Source: an uncultured bacterium (lineage in GTDB: Bacteria > Verrucomicrobiota > Kiritimatiellia > RFP12 > UBA1067). From it: 64,000 bases of DNA. This document shows positions 30,803 through 39,836 of this stretch, piece after piece. A model generated the notes under the pieces. That model did not search any database. It had not been told where the DNA came from and saw only the letters and a program-made list of their open reading frames with translations. The translations under genes and the position numbers were made by a program. The stretch spans positions 1 through 64,000 of the forward strand of contig CACZAK010000009.1 in the NCBI GenBank assembly GCA_902779075.1. Direction: 5' to 3'. Position 1 is the stretch's first letter. Each line of letters opens with the position of its first letter.

Positions 30803-31741
30803 ATGCAGATAAAAAATCCTTTGCGTGCAGGACTTGCACTGATTGCAATTTGGCTGGCAATGTCTGGTTGCTATACGATTCCTCCCCCTCAAACGCCAAC
30901 GGTAAATTGGACGCATGAACTGGCCAAGCAGGTGCCAGTCTTGGGGAACTCCATTCTGGCAGCTCCGGTCGTCACGAACTCAAAGGAGCCGATTATGCTC
31001 AAGATCGGCGGCATGTTGGACAAGACGCGCTTCACGGTCGATACGGATCTTCTTATGAAGAAGATGCGAACACATCTCGTAAACAACGGTAACGGGCGCA
31101 TAGTCGTGTTTAACAGCGATGCGGATGTGGACGAATTCTGCAGAGAGCGGAAGCGGAAGAAAATGCACGAGGCATTTAAGGATCAATTGAGGTATTTGGC
31201 TGGAAAAATTGTCAAGTCCGCTATGTTCAAGGGACGCAATGTACAGATTGCCGTGATGCCGCCCGATGTGTCCGCGCATCTGAAAGGAATCAATGCGGAT
31301 GGCTTCGTCGCGCTTCTGCGGGATGAGATTGTGGCGTTAAGCAGCGGGAACATCACGTTCCTGCCCAGCGACAAGGCGGGCGACGCAAACTATCTCCTAC
31401 GTGGAAACTTCACGGCAGTCAGCATGACGGACGAGGTGGCTAACGGCGGAAAGGAGCCGAATGCGGACATGAATCTGCGAATCATGTTCGTGGAGCCTTC
31501 GACTGGTGAATCCTGCTTTGAGGTGAGTCTTGCTGCTAGGAAGAAACTTTTTGACCCTTCCCTTGACGCCACTCTTATCCTCTCGGGCGAATTGAATGTC
31601 ATTACGAGGGAGACGCCGAGCATGACGGAAGATTACGTTAGGATGGGCTTTAACGTAGTTGACCCGGACACTTCCATACATAAGTGGGAGGGCGCATGCG
31701 AGATTTCTGCCACGAATCTTAAATCGATTCTTTATCAATGA
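30803..31741 (+). CDS. LpoB-like lipoprotein (penicillin-binding-protein activator family)
   Basis: 312 aa from ATG 30803, chosen over GTG 30794 because AAGGAG lies 8 nt upstream. Lipobox LAMSGC with lipid-modified Cys23. The body has the alternating strand/helix pattern of LpoB-like proteins (DADVDEFCRERKR, NYLLRGNFTAVSM, the LRIMFVEPSTGESCFE strand, and a C-terminal VVDPDTSIHKWEGACEI). LpoB activates peptidoglycan synthases in Proteobacteria; related proteins outside that group are often encoded with Ser/Thr kinases. Assignment to the family is by pattern, moderately secure. Its stop overlaps the next start by four bases. Confidence 0.6.
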   Translation: MQIKNPLRAGLALIAIWLAMSGCYTIPPPQTPTVNWTHELAKQVPVLGNSILAAPVVTNSKEPIMLKIGGMLDKTRFTVDTDLLMKKMRTHLVNNGNGRIVVFNSDADVDEFCRERKRKKMHEAFKDQLRYLAGKIVKSAMFKGRNVQIAVMPPDVSAHLKGINADGFVALLRDEIVALSSGNITFLPSDKAGDANYLLRGNFTAVSMTDEVANGGKEPNADMNLRIMFVEPSTGESCFEVSLAARKKLFDPSLDATLILSGELNVITRETPSMTEDYVRMGFNVVDPDTSIHKWEGACEISATNLKSILYQ

Positions 31742-33228
31742 GAACAATTTGGAATATTGTAGGCGAGTTGACCGTAGTCCGTATCGCAACTTGCCTGCTA
31801 TTCGCGTTGGTGGTGGGGTGCATCACCAATTCAGAAGTGATTGTTTCCGATGTGGAAATGGGCGAGGAGGCCAACGAGGGGGAAATGTCCGTCGCAGACC
31901 TCCTTGTCAATGGCAAGAACGCAGAAGCGGAGCAGCTGGCTAGAGTCTGCATCAAGGGAGGGAGGCATCCTTTCCCCTACGCGAACGAAGTAGTGAAGAC
32001 AGGTGGGGGTGCCGGACTGCAGAAGCAGTATCGAAATTTCGAGCCGGCCTCCGATTCCGACATTACGATGCATCGCCTCAACCTTGCTTCCGTCCTTCTC
32101 CTTGAGGGGAAAAAGGACGAGGCGCACCGTGAACTGCAATGCGCGCGTGAAGAATTGGAGCTGATGTTCGATCCTGATTCCCAAGCTTTGAAGTTGATGC
32201 ATGGCGAGCGGGAGAAGTACTTCAAGGGAGATGGTTATGAGCGTGCTACCCTGTATGCGTTCCTTGCCTTGTCGTTCATGGAAAAGGGGGATTTCGTCAA
32301 GACGCTGAAATGCGTCCAGTGTGGCATACTGGCCGATTCTGATGCGGAGAAGTTGGACTACCGCGCCGATTACGCACTTTTGCCGTACATCGGATACATC
32401 GCGGCATGTAGGGCGGGGGACAACTGGCGGCAGGAGGCGCGGAAATACGATGCGCTTGTCAAGGAACTTACGGGTTCTGCACCTTCTGAGAGAGCATTTC
32501 CGAATGCAATCTTAGTTGCCTGGATTGGCCGTGGTGCCGACCGCACGTTGGGCGGGGAATTTGAAGAGAAGCGCTTTGTCAGGAAGGGTTCCTCCCGGGG
32601 AAGTCTTGATTCGATTGTAATCCGTGCAGACGGAAAGGAATATCTTTCGCTACCGGGGTTGGCCGACCTCAACTTTCAGGCCACGACGCGTGGAAGGCGC
32701 GTGATGGACAATGTGCTGGATAGCAAGGCGACGGCCAAGCGCGGGTTGATAGCCTCTGCCAACGCCCTTTTGGCCGTTGGCGCTGGTTTCATCGAGGCGG
32801 GACTTGTCAGCGGCAGGGGCGAAGTTGCCATCGTTATGTGCTCAGTAGGCGGACTATTAGTGGGATTGGGATATCCTACGCACCTTTTCGGCATGGCCGT
32901 CAATTCGCGTGCAGATGATCGTTGCTGGCAGACTTTGCCAGGTCGGCTCGTCATGGTGCCGCTTTCGGTTCCCCGTCAACGGGTAAGTCTTGAGGTTCTG
33001 GGCTATCGTCGGTTGGACAATGTGTCGCGCAAGGAGGTAGTAGTCGATTTCGGCAGTACGGCCAATGACGGGATACCCGTCTGCCACATTTCGCTTCTTG
33101 CAGACCGGGGAGTGATCGAGTCGGCAGTAGAAGATGGCCTGACGAGAAAGGCGGAGCGTATTGCCGCTCGCACGAAAGACGGCAAATTCGACAAGATTGT
33201 GGAATTGACGACGGAGGACGACAAATGA
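31738..33228 (+). CDS. TPR-like lipoprotein of unknown function (COG3014-like)
   Basis: 496 aa with an N-terminal hydrophobic segment and lipobox FALVVGC (Cys28). Residues 45-260 form helical repeats (HRLNLASVLLLEGKKDEAHREL, TLYAFLALSFMEKGDFVKTL) of TPR type. A second hydrophobic, Gly-rich hairpin (GLIASANALLAVGAGF to GGLLVGLGYPTHLFG, about 340-390) could insert in the membrane. It overlaps both neighbours and ends in a charged tail. It resembles the uncharacterised TPR lipoproteins of COG3014 in shape; the role is unknown. Probably an outer-membrane-linked partner of the LpoB-like protein. Confidence 0.55.
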   Translation: MRTIWNIVGELTVVRIATCLLFALVVGCITNSEVIVSDVEMGEEANEGEMSVADLLVNGKNAEAEQLARVCIKGGRHPFPYANEVVKTGGGAGLQKQYRNFEPASDSDITMHRLNLASVLLLEGKKDEAHRELQCAREELELMFDPDSQALKLMHGEREKYFKGDGYERATLYAFLALSFMEKGDFVKTLKCVQCGILADSDAEKLDYRADYALLPYIGYIAACRAGDNWRQEARKYDALVKELTGSAPSERAFPNAILVAWIGRGADRTLGGEFEEKRFVRKGSSRGSLDSIVIRADGKEYLSLPGLADLNFQATTRGRRVMDNVLDSKATAKRGLIASANALLAVGAGFIEAGLVSGRGEVAIVMCSVGGLLVGLGYPTHLFGMAVNSRADDRCWQTLPGRLVMVPLSVPRQRVSLEVLGYRRLDNVSRKEVVVDFGSTANDGIPVCHISLLADRGVIESAVEDGLTRKAERIAARTKDGKFDKIVELTTEDDK

Positions 33229-33818
33229 GCCACATGTCGAAGGTCCTGTTTGCCGTTGCGTTGGCGGCTTGCGCCGCAGGATGTGCCAGCAAGAGTTACG
33301 TGAAAGGGAATGTCAGGGAAGGGATTCCCCAGTACCCGTCGGAACGGCAGGTGGCGGCCCCGAACGTGAATGCGGTCGTCTATCCAATTCCCGATGCTGG
33401 GGATTCGGAAAAGCGGAAGATGCTGGAGAGTGGGCGAAACATGCTTTTGGACGGCATGAAGGCTGCGGGATATGGGATTGTGTCGTGCAACTTTGCTGAC
33501 GTGCGCTCTCGCAATGTGGGGGTCGTTGAGTTGGTGGATTGCCACAGCACGACGGAAAGGTCTTATGGCGACGTTGCCTCGCTTGTTACCGTTGTGGCGA
33601 TATGTGTGCGCAAACCTGGCGTATTGGAAGATGGACGTATCACGTGTGGCAGGGTTCGTTCGTTCCAAGGCGTGTTCCGATACGAGTTGGGGAGAAAACC
33701 TCATGATTTTAGCCTTTCCGACGACGAACGGCTGGCGGGCATCAGAGGAGCCGTTGACAACATCATGAAGATCGCCCAGTTCAAGGAAGCCGTGGAGGAG
33801 TGCAATGGCGTAAAATGA
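33225..33818 (+). CDS. Small lipoprotein of unknown function
   Basis: 197 aa with GGAGG upstream and lipobox ACAAGC (Cys20). The mature protein has an alpha/beta pattern (MLESGRNMLLDGMKAAGYGIVS, VGVVELVDCHSTTERSYGDVASLVTVVAICV) and a late helix of the type GIRGAVDNIMKIAQF. This is reminiscent of the nucleotide-free, LpoB/CsgG-like small lipoprotein folds, but not assignable. Part of the kinase-lipoprotein operon. Confidence 0.55.
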   Translation: MSHMSKVLFAVALAACAAGCASKSYVKGNVREGIPQYPSERQVAAPNVNAVVYPIPDAGDSEKRKMLESGRNMLLDGMKAAGYGIVSCNFADVRSRNVGVVELVDCHSTTERSYGDVASLVTVVAICVRKPGVLEDGRITCGRVRSFQGVFRYELGRKPHDFSLSDDERLAGIRGAVDNIMKIAQFKEAVEECNGVK

Positions 33819-33881
33819 ATTTGCGTAGCCGTTCCGAGTGGGATGGTACGTTAAAACAAAACCAACAAAAAGGAAAATCAA

Positions 33882-34352
33882 ATGAAGAAAGTATCGATGG
33901 CTCTTGCTATCCTGGCCTTGGCCGCAGGGTGCAAATCCGTGTACAAGAACGATGGTGGCGATGCCGACCTTCGTCCGACAATTGTCCGGGATGTTGCATA
34001 CGAGAAGTATGATGTAAAGGCAACTCCGGTTGAGTCGGTGGATAATCGGGTTGGAATCTTCCCTCTCTTCTTCGGTGGCATTACGGTTGGCGGAATCGCA
34101 GGACATTTTGCTGACAACGTCGATCAGGGATTTGCCGTTCAGAAGACAACGCGCATCGCCAAGAACGGTGCATACGCCGCCGCATGTGAAGCTGCGCACT
34201 GCGATTCGCTTGTCGGTACGCGATATGTCGTTGAGTACACGAATTATTGGTTCTGGGACGAGGCCACCGTCAAAATCACGGGCTATCCGGCCAAGCTGAC
34301 GGGCGTTGAGTTCCACAAGGCGAACCTCGACTGCTGCTGCGGCAAGAAGTAG
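33882..34352 (+). CDS. Small Cys-rich lipoprotein of unknown function
   Basis: 156 aa. AAAGGAAAA precedes the ATG. Lipobox LALAAGC (Cys17). The mature part has a Gly-rich hydrophobic hairpin (FPLFFGGITVGGIAGHFADN, about 70-90), then a beta-rich end with VGTRYVVEYTNYWFWDEATVKITG, and a terminal CCC cluster. Similar short lipoproteins with an EYTNYWFW-type strand exist in envelope operons, but I cannot name the family. Last gene before a strong terminator. Confidence 0.55.
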   Translation: MKKVSMALAILALAAGCKSVYKNDGGDADLRPTIVRDVAYEKYDVKATPVESVDNRVGIFPLFFGGITVGGIAGHFADNVDQGFAVQKTTRIAKNGAYAAACEAAHCDSLVGTRYVVEYTNYWFWDEATVKITGYPAKLTGVEFHKANLDCCCGKK

Positions 34353-34392
34353 GGGAATGTGTGGCGGCAGTTTCGCCACATAATACGAAAGG

Positions 34393-34423
34393 GGTGTCGC
34401 GTTCGGTACGCGACACCTCTTTT
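34393..34423 (+). terminator. Rho-independent terminator after the kinase-lipoprotein operon
   Basis: 10-bp stem (34393-34402 with 34408-34417, arm GGTGTCGCGT), 5-nt loop TCGGT, followed by TCTTTT. Confidence 0.9.
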
Positions 34424-34476
34424 GGTGAATTTATAATGCCATCTTTCACTAAAAAATGGTAAACTATGCCTCGTCC

Positions 34477-36042
34477 ATGAGACGAATAGGCGATATATTG
34501 AAAATTCCCGGACTCCCCTGGCTGCTGGCCGCAGGGGTGGCCTTGTGCGTCGCATACCTAGCCATCTGGCATGGTAGCCTGAACCAGGACGAAGGCTGGT
34601 ACCTGTACTCCGCGCAGATGGTGCGCGCGGGGCGGTTGCCGTACCGCGACTTCTTCTTCACGCAGGGGCCTGCGCTGCCGTTCGTGTATTCTGTTCTGTC
34701 GGGCATCTGGGCCCCGGGTTCGTTGTTGTCCGGACTGCTGGGCGGGCGCGTGGTGACGTTTCTGCTCGGGCTCTTCGCGACGGCGTGCGCCGTTGGGCTC
34801 GTGCGTCGTCTCGTGCCGGAGGATAGGCGCGGCAAGGCGTCGCTCATCGTCTTTGCGCTTCTCGCCTGCAATGTATACCACGTCTATTTCACGACAATCC
34901 CGAAGACATACGCGCTTGGCAGCCTGTTCGTGCTGGCGGGTTTTCTCCTGATTTCCTATCGGTCGCCATTCGCGGTGTTCGCGGGAGGGCTGTCGCTCGC
35001 GTTCGCCACGGGTACGCGCATATCCCTGCTCCTCATCCTGCCCGTGGTCGGTTTTACGCTGCTCCTGAAGTTCCGCGAGTTCAGGTGGCGCTTCCTCTGG
35101 TTCGGACTCGGCGGCGCGCTTGGACTGTTCCTCACGTACGGTCTTTTCGCGCTCGATCCCGTCTCGCGCGCCTCTCTCCTCGCGGCGCAGAGTTACCACG
35201 CTGCGCGCGGAGGATTCGATCCTTTCTTTGCCATTGGCAGCGTTTCGCGTCTCGCGCGCGGATACGCGGCGTTGGGTATGGTGTTGTTCGGCGTCTTGAT
35301 GACGCGCCGTCCCGCGCCGACGGAACCTCGGCTGCCGGTCGAGCAGTCGGCGATGCTGTGGATGATGGGACTTTCGTTCGCCGCCGTGTTTCTGCTCCAG
35401 TTGTCCGCGCCGTTCCCCTACGACGACTACCAGGTGCCGCTCATGGGCCTTCTCACGGTGCTGATCGCGTCCTGGTACTGCCGACGCGGCGGTGCGGCGT
35501 GGTTCGTCGTCTTGGCGGCGTGCCTCGTCTCGTTCACAGCGCCGCAGCTGCAGGAGTGGACCACCTACGCGCAGGACCGGTTCTGGAGCCAGAAGAAGGA
35601 GAAGTCAGAGCTCTCGAAGCTCCGCGAGATGGGCGGGATCGTCAACGCACTTGATCCGGATGGCACCGAGATTCTCACGCAGGATCTGTATCTTGCCGTT
35701 GAGACGGGCCGCACGGTGCCGCGTGGCCTGGAGATGGGGCCGTTCTCCTACTTCCCCGAAATCTCGACAGAGAAGGCTCGCGCAACGCACGTACTCAACC
35801 GCCAACTCATGGAGGAGCTTCTGGATTCGGCGCCGTGCCGTCTTGCGGCGTGTTCCGGCTACATGTTCGCGATTTCCGCGCCGAAGTGCGCCGAAACCCC
35901 GTTCGAGGAGCAGAGGACCCTCCTAAGGACGTTGAAGCGGCGCTATGACTTGGTGATTTCCGAGGACAACTTCGGACAGAACGCGACCACGCTGATGTTC
36001 CTCATGCGTCGCGAAGTATCAGGGGAGAGGACTGGAGACTGA
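34477..36042 (+). CDS. Integral-membrane GT-C type glycosyltransferase
   Basis: 521 aa. I chose ATG 34477 because the in-frame ATG at 34456 lies inside the promoter-like AAATGGTAAACT. About ten hydrophobic segments follow. The first periplasmic loop contains LNQDEGWYLYSAQMVRAGRLPY with the Asp38-Glu39 pair typical of GT-C/PMT-ArnT-like enzymes, then YRDFFFTQGP. The C-terminal 150 residues are soluble. Such enzymes transfer a sugar from a polyprenyl-phosphate donor to protein or lipid at the outer face of the membrane; donor and acceptor cannot be determined. The next gene follows after one base. Confidence 0.75.
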   Translation: MRRIGDILKIPGLPWLLAAGVALCVAYLAIWHGSLNQDEGWYLYSAQMVRAGRLPYRDFFFTQGPALPFVYSVLSGIWAPGSLLSGLLGGRVVTFLLGLFATACAVGLVRRLVPEDRRGKASLIVFALLACNVYHVYFTTIPKTYALGSLFVLAGFLLISYRSPFAVFAGGLSLAFATGTRISLLLILPVVGFTLLLKFREFRWRFLWFGLGGALGLFLTYGLFALDPVSRASLLAAQSYHAARGGFDPFFAIGSVSRLARGYAALGMVLFGVLMTRRPAPTEPRLPVEQSAMLWMMGLSFAAVFLLQLSAPFPYDDYQVPLMGLLTVLIASWYCRRGGAAWFVVLAACLVSFTAPQLQEWTTYAQDRFWSQKKEKSELSKLREMGGIVNALDPDGTEILTQDLYLAVETGRTVPRGLEMGPFSYFPEISTEKARATHVLNRQLMEELLDSAPCRLAACSGYMFAISAPKCAETPFEEQRTLLRTLKRRYDLVISEDNFGQNATTLMFLMRREVSGERTGD

Positions 36043-36043
36043 C

Positions 36044-36727
36044 ATGGCGGTTCAACATGGCATGCCCGGCGAATGGGCGAAGGTGAGGGGTACGGTGCGT
36101 TCCCTGTGGCCACTGGGGATATGCCTCGTGTGCTTCGGCGCGTTTGCGGCGGCGACGGTGCTCGGGCAGCGTCTGGAGATATTCGGAGCGCTGTTCGCGG
36201 TGTCTGCCATCGCGGTGGCGTTCTGGTGGAGGCGCGGCGTGCTGCGCGTGGAGTCCTTCTTCAAGGGCGCCCGCGGCGAGGAGGCGATGGCCGGGATGCT
36301 TGCGAGGCTGTCGGACGACTGGCACATCTACCATGATTTCGTGGCCGGCAAGTACCACGTCGACCATGTACTGGTCGGGCCTGCCGGCGTCTTCGCCGTC
36401 GAGACGAAGAACTGGCGCGACCAGGTTGTGCTGGAGTCGGGCGAGCTGATCGCTGGAGGACACGTGCCCGACCATCCGCCAATCGCGCAAGCCACGGCGG
36501 AGGCGAAGGCCGTTGGAGCAGTACTTGTCCGCGCGGGTTGGACGGGCGAGGTCTTTCCGGTGGTGTGTTTCGCCTCCGGCACGTTCAAGGACGGCTTCGC
36601 GCAGTCTGGGAAGGTGCTTGTGGCGAACGCCGAGGCGTTCTTGAAGTGGCTGGTCGCACAGCCGTCAATGCACGCGCCAGGGGAGTGCGCACGCGTCGTC
36701 CAGCTGTTGGAGACGCGCGATTCGTGA
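36044..36727 (+). CDS. NERD-domain membrane protein
   Basis: 227 aa with two membrane segments (about 23-60) followed by a nuclease-related NERD domain: GARGEEAMAGML, HIYHDFV, VDHVLVGPAGVFAVETKNW (core Asp and Glu-x-Lys of the PD-(D/E)XK-like fold) and VVCFASG. NERD proteins are thought to bind or cut nucleic acids; substrate unknown. Placed between the GT-C gene and prc. Confidence 0.75.
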   Translation: MAVQHGMPGEWAKVRGTVRSLWPLGICLVCFGAFAAATVLGQRLEIFGALFAVSAIAVAFWWRRGVLRVESFFKGARGEEAMAGMLARLSDDWHIYHDFVAGKYHVDHVLVGPAGVFAVETKNWRDQVVLESGELIAGGHVPDHPPIAQATAEAKAVGAVLVRAGWTGEVFPVVCFASGTFKDGFAQSGKVLVANAEAFLKWLVAQPSMHAPGECARVVQLLETRDS

Positions 36728-36748
36728 AAAAATGAGGAAGAAGGTCTT

Positions 36749-38986
36749 ATGAAGGCAAAAAAAATGAGATTCCTGCTTGCAGCCGTGTCGCTCTGCGGCG
36801 CGGCATGCGCGGAGACCGCGCCAACGCTCGACACCGTCGACGTCAAGCCGCTGCCCCACTACGGACGCATCGCGCGCAAGGTCATTGGCATCCTCAACCG
36901 GAAGCACATCCTCTCGCATCAGTTCGATGACGAGATGTCCCGCAAGGCGTGGTCGAACCTCGTCACGCAGTGCGACTACAGCCACAGCGTGTTCCTGCAG
37001 TCCGACCTCGACGCCTGGGCGCCGATGGAGACGCGCATCGACGATGCGCTGCGCGACGGAGACGTGTCGTTCGGCTACGAGGTGCACAGCGTGTTTGTGA
37101 AGCGCCTCGCCGAGCGTGTCGCGTTCGTCACGAACCTCCTAGAGTCGCAGGAGCTCGACTTCTCCGAGCAGGAGGAATACCTCTTCAAGCGCGACAAGGC
37201 GCCGTGGCCCAAGACGACCGCCGAGGCCGAGGAGATATGGCGCAAGCGCATCAAGAACGAGATGCTCGCACTCACGCTCGGGCGCGAGCTAGACGCCGAG
37301 GACGAGGCGAACGGCAAGAAGAAGAAAAAGGACAAGGAGAAGAAATCCGCCGAGGGCGGTGCTTCCACGAACGACGTCGCCGAGGCTGCCGAGCCAGAGA
37401 AGCCGCCGAAGCAGGTGCTACTCGAGAAGTATCGCCACTACCTGCAGATGATCCTCACGGAGGCGGACGAGGAGAGCGTGCTACAGCGTTACCTCATTGC
37501 CGTAACGATGGCCTACGACCCGCACTCCGCGTATATGTCGCCGCTGCGCAAGGAGGACTTCGACATGGAGATGAACCTCGCGCTCTTCGGCGTCGGCGCA
37601 GTGCTCTCTCAGTCTATGGACGACGGCGCGCTTGAAATCAAGGAGATCATGAAGGGCGGCCCGCTCGCCCGCGAAGGCAGCATCAAGGTTGGGCACAAAA
37701 TCGTCGGCGTGGGGCAGGGCAATGATCCAGTGGAGGACATCACTTGGAAACCCATGCGCAAGACCATCAGGAAGATCCGCGGGCCGAAGGACACGCGCGT
37801 GGTGCTGGAGGTCACGGACAAGAACGGCGGTTCGCGTCGTCGCGTGGCGCTTATCCGCGACGAGATCAAGCTGGAGGACCAGGCCGCCACGGGCCGCGTG
37901 GAGCGCGTGACGCTCAACGGCGTGGAGCGTACGCTCGGCTATGTGAAGTTGCCGGGCTTCTACGGCACGATGGACAAGAAGCCGAGTGACCCGCAGTACC
38001 GGTCCTGCTCGCTCGACGTGGCGAAGTGGGTGTCGAAGTTCAACACGCAGGGAGTCGAGGGCCTCGTGCTCGACCTTCGTGGCAACGGCGGCGGTTCACT
38101 GAAGGAGGCCGTCCTGCTCACCGCCCTTTTCGTACGTCCCAACCCCGGTCCGTGCCCCGTGGTGCTGATCCGCGAGAAGTACAACGTCTACCCGCTCAAT
38201 ACGTTCCCGGACATACCCACGTTCGCGTGGCGCAAGCCGCTCATCGTGCTGATTGACCGCTTCTCCGCATCCGCCTCTGAAATCGTCGCCGGCGCCCTGC
38301 AGGATACGGGCCGCGCAATCGTGGTCGGAGACCACCGTTCGCACGGCAAGGGCACGGTCCAGACCGTCATGGAACTCGGGGGCAGCCCCGACACTCCGAA
38401 CGGTTCCGTCAAGATCACCACCGCACGCTTCTACCGCATCAACGGGTCCTCGACGCAGGTGAAGGGAGTGGAGAGCGACATCCGCCTGCCGTCTTCCCTG
38501 GACGAGCGTACGGACATCGGCGAGAACAACCTGCCGAACGCCCTGCCTTGGACTATGATCGAGCCGCTCCAGTACGAGCAGATATGGAATATGTCCAGTT
38601 ACGTTCCGCAGCTCAAGGCGCTCTCCGATGCCCGTTTGAAGGACTCCTCCGAGTATGCGCACCGTCTGGAGGTCGTGAAGCTCTGCCGAGAGGCGTCCGA
38701 ACGCCGCACTGTGTCGCTTGAGCGCGCGGCCCGCCGCAAGATGATGCGCAAAGACCGCGATGTGTTTACAGCGGCGGACGAACTGGACGAGCTGGGCGAT
38801 GACGAGGATGAGGAAATGCCAGAAACGAAGAAGAAAGAGGAGAAGAAGAACGACTTCGTCCTCAAGGAATCGTTCAACATCCTATCCGATCTCGTGCGTC
38901 TCACCGACGGGGCGGAAGCTCCCGACGTGCAGGTGCGTCCGCGCAACCTTCCGCCGTGGCTCCGTGCGCTTGGAGGCGACTACTGA
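36749..38986 (+). CDS. prc: Tail-specific (C-terminal processing) protease, S41A
   Basis: 745 aa, GAAGG upstream, signal peptide to about residue 23. Helical N-terminal domain, PDZ domain (about 270-355, GALEIKEIMKGGPLA), and S41 catalytic domain with Ser508 (in RFSASASEI), Asp519 and Lys534 (HGKGTVQT), at the spacing of E. coli Prc plus one residue. The C-terminus has the Prc-type extra domain with acidic and Lys-rich linkers. It degrades periplasmic proteins with exposed C-termini and trims peptidoglycan-linked lipoproteins. An acidic/basic low-complexity insert (KKKKKDKEKK, about residue 190) is unusual. The stop overlaps dapF by one base. Confidence 0.9.
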   Translation: MKAKKMRFLLAAVSLCGAACAETAPTLDTVDVKPLPHYGRIARKVIGILNRKHILSHQFDDEMSRKAWSNLVTQCDYSHSVFLQSDLDAWAPMETRIDDALRDGDVSFGYEVHSVFVKRLAERVAFVTNLLESQELDFSEQEEYLFKRDKAPWPKTTAEAEEIWRKRIKNEMLALTLGRELDAEDEANGKKKKKDKEKKSAEGGASTNDVAEAAEPEKPPKQVLLEKYRHYLQMILTEADEESVLQRYLIAVTMAYDPHSAYMSPLRKEDFDMEMNLALFGVGAVLSQSMDDGALEIKEIMKGGPLAREGSIKVGHKIVGVGQGNDPVEDITWKPMRKTIRKIRGPKDTRVVLEVTDKNGGSRRRVALIRDEIKLEDQAATGRVERVTLNGVERTLGYVKLPGFYGTMDKKPSDPQYRSCSLDVAKWVSKFNTQGVEGLVLDLRGNGGGSLKEAVLLTALFVRPNPGPCPVVLIREKYNVYPLNTFPDIPTFAWRKPLIVLIDRFSASASEIVAGALQDTGRAIVVGDHRSHGKGTVQTVMELGGSPDTPNGSVKITTARFYRINGSSTQVKGVESDIRLPSSLDERTDIGENNLPNALPWTMIEPLQYEQIWNMSSYVPQLKALSDARLKDSSEYAHRLEVVKLCREASERRTVSLERAARRKMMRKDRDVFTAADELDELGDDEDEEMPETKKKEEKKNDFVLKESFNILSDLVRLTDGAEAPDVQVRPRNLPPWLRALGGDY

Positions 38987-39831
38987 TGAAGAAGGTCGCC
39001 TTCACAAAGATGCACGGCGCCGGCAACGACTTCGTGCTGATCGACGACCGCGCGGGGACCTTCCCCGTTCATGACCACATTCTGCTCGCAATGCTCGCCA
39101 CCCCCCGCACGGGTATCGCCTGCGAGGGAGTTATTCTGCTCCAGAAATCTTCAGTGGCCGATTTCCGCATGGTTTTCTTCAACCCTGACGGCACGGAGGC
39201 CGACCTCTGCGGAAACGGCGCTCGCTGCGTTGCTGCGTTCGCGCGCGAGATCGGCGCGGTGACATCGCCCGCGATGACATTCGAGACGCGCGCGGGTCTC
39301 GTGGACGCCGAGGTGTCCGCAAACGGCGCCGTGAAGGTGTGGATGCCGGAGCCGAAGAACCGCCGCTACGGTCTGCAGGTGAAGGTGGGCGACCAGTTTG
39401 TTGCAGGCGACTACGTGGTGACGGGCGTGCCGCACTTCATCGTGCCATGCGAGAGCGTCGCCTCAGTCGACGTTGAGGGGCTTGGCCGCGCGTTGCGTCT
39501 TTCGGACGCCTTTGCGCCGGACGGCGCAAACATAGATTTCGTCCAGTTCATTCCCGCGCACAAGGCGCTCATCCGCACCTACGAGCGCGGAGTGGAAGCG
39601 GAAAGCGGGGCGTGCGGCACGGGCGCTGTTGCGACGGCCGTCGTGGCGGTAGAGACGAAGAAGATGTCGCTGCCTGTCCATATACGCACGGCACAGGGCT
39701 ACACGCTCACCGTGGACGGCGACTGGCGGCACGCCAAGACGACGGGGTTTACTCTCACGGGGCCCGTCAAGAAGGTATTTGAAGGTGTCGTCGACCTCGA
39801 CAGTTTCGACACCAGCAACGAAATGGAGTGA
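38986..39831 (+). CDS. dapF: Diaminopimelate epimerase
   Basis: 281 aa from ATG 38986, overlapping the prc stop; homologues begin FTKMHGAGNDF. Converts LL- to meso-diaminopimelate for peptidoglycan and lysine synthesis. The two catalytic cysteines are Cys75 (LCGNGARC) and Cys210 (ESGACGTGAVA). Length is normal. Cytoplasmic. Followed directly by pyrF. Confidence 0.95.
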   Translation: MKKVAFTKMHGAGNDFVLIDDRAGTFPVHDHILLAMLATPRTGIACEGVILLQKSSVADFRMVFFNPDGTEADLCGNGARCVAAFAREIGAVTSPAMTFETRAGLVDAEVSANGAVKVWMPEPKNRRYGLQVKVGDQFVAGDYVVTGVPHFIVPCESVASVDVEGLGRALRLSDAFAPDGANIDFVQFIPAHKALIRTYERGVEAESGACGTGAVATAVVAVETKKMSLPVHIRTAQGYTLTVDGDWRHAKTTGFTLTGPVKKVFEGVVDLDSFDTSNEME

Positions 39832-39836
39832 AAAAG

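Noticed and set aside
33003..34379. A 458-codon minus-strand frame opposite the lipoprotein genes
   Set aside because: Two plus-strand lipoproteins with lipoboxes and ribosome sites occupy the region; the antisense frame has no motif.
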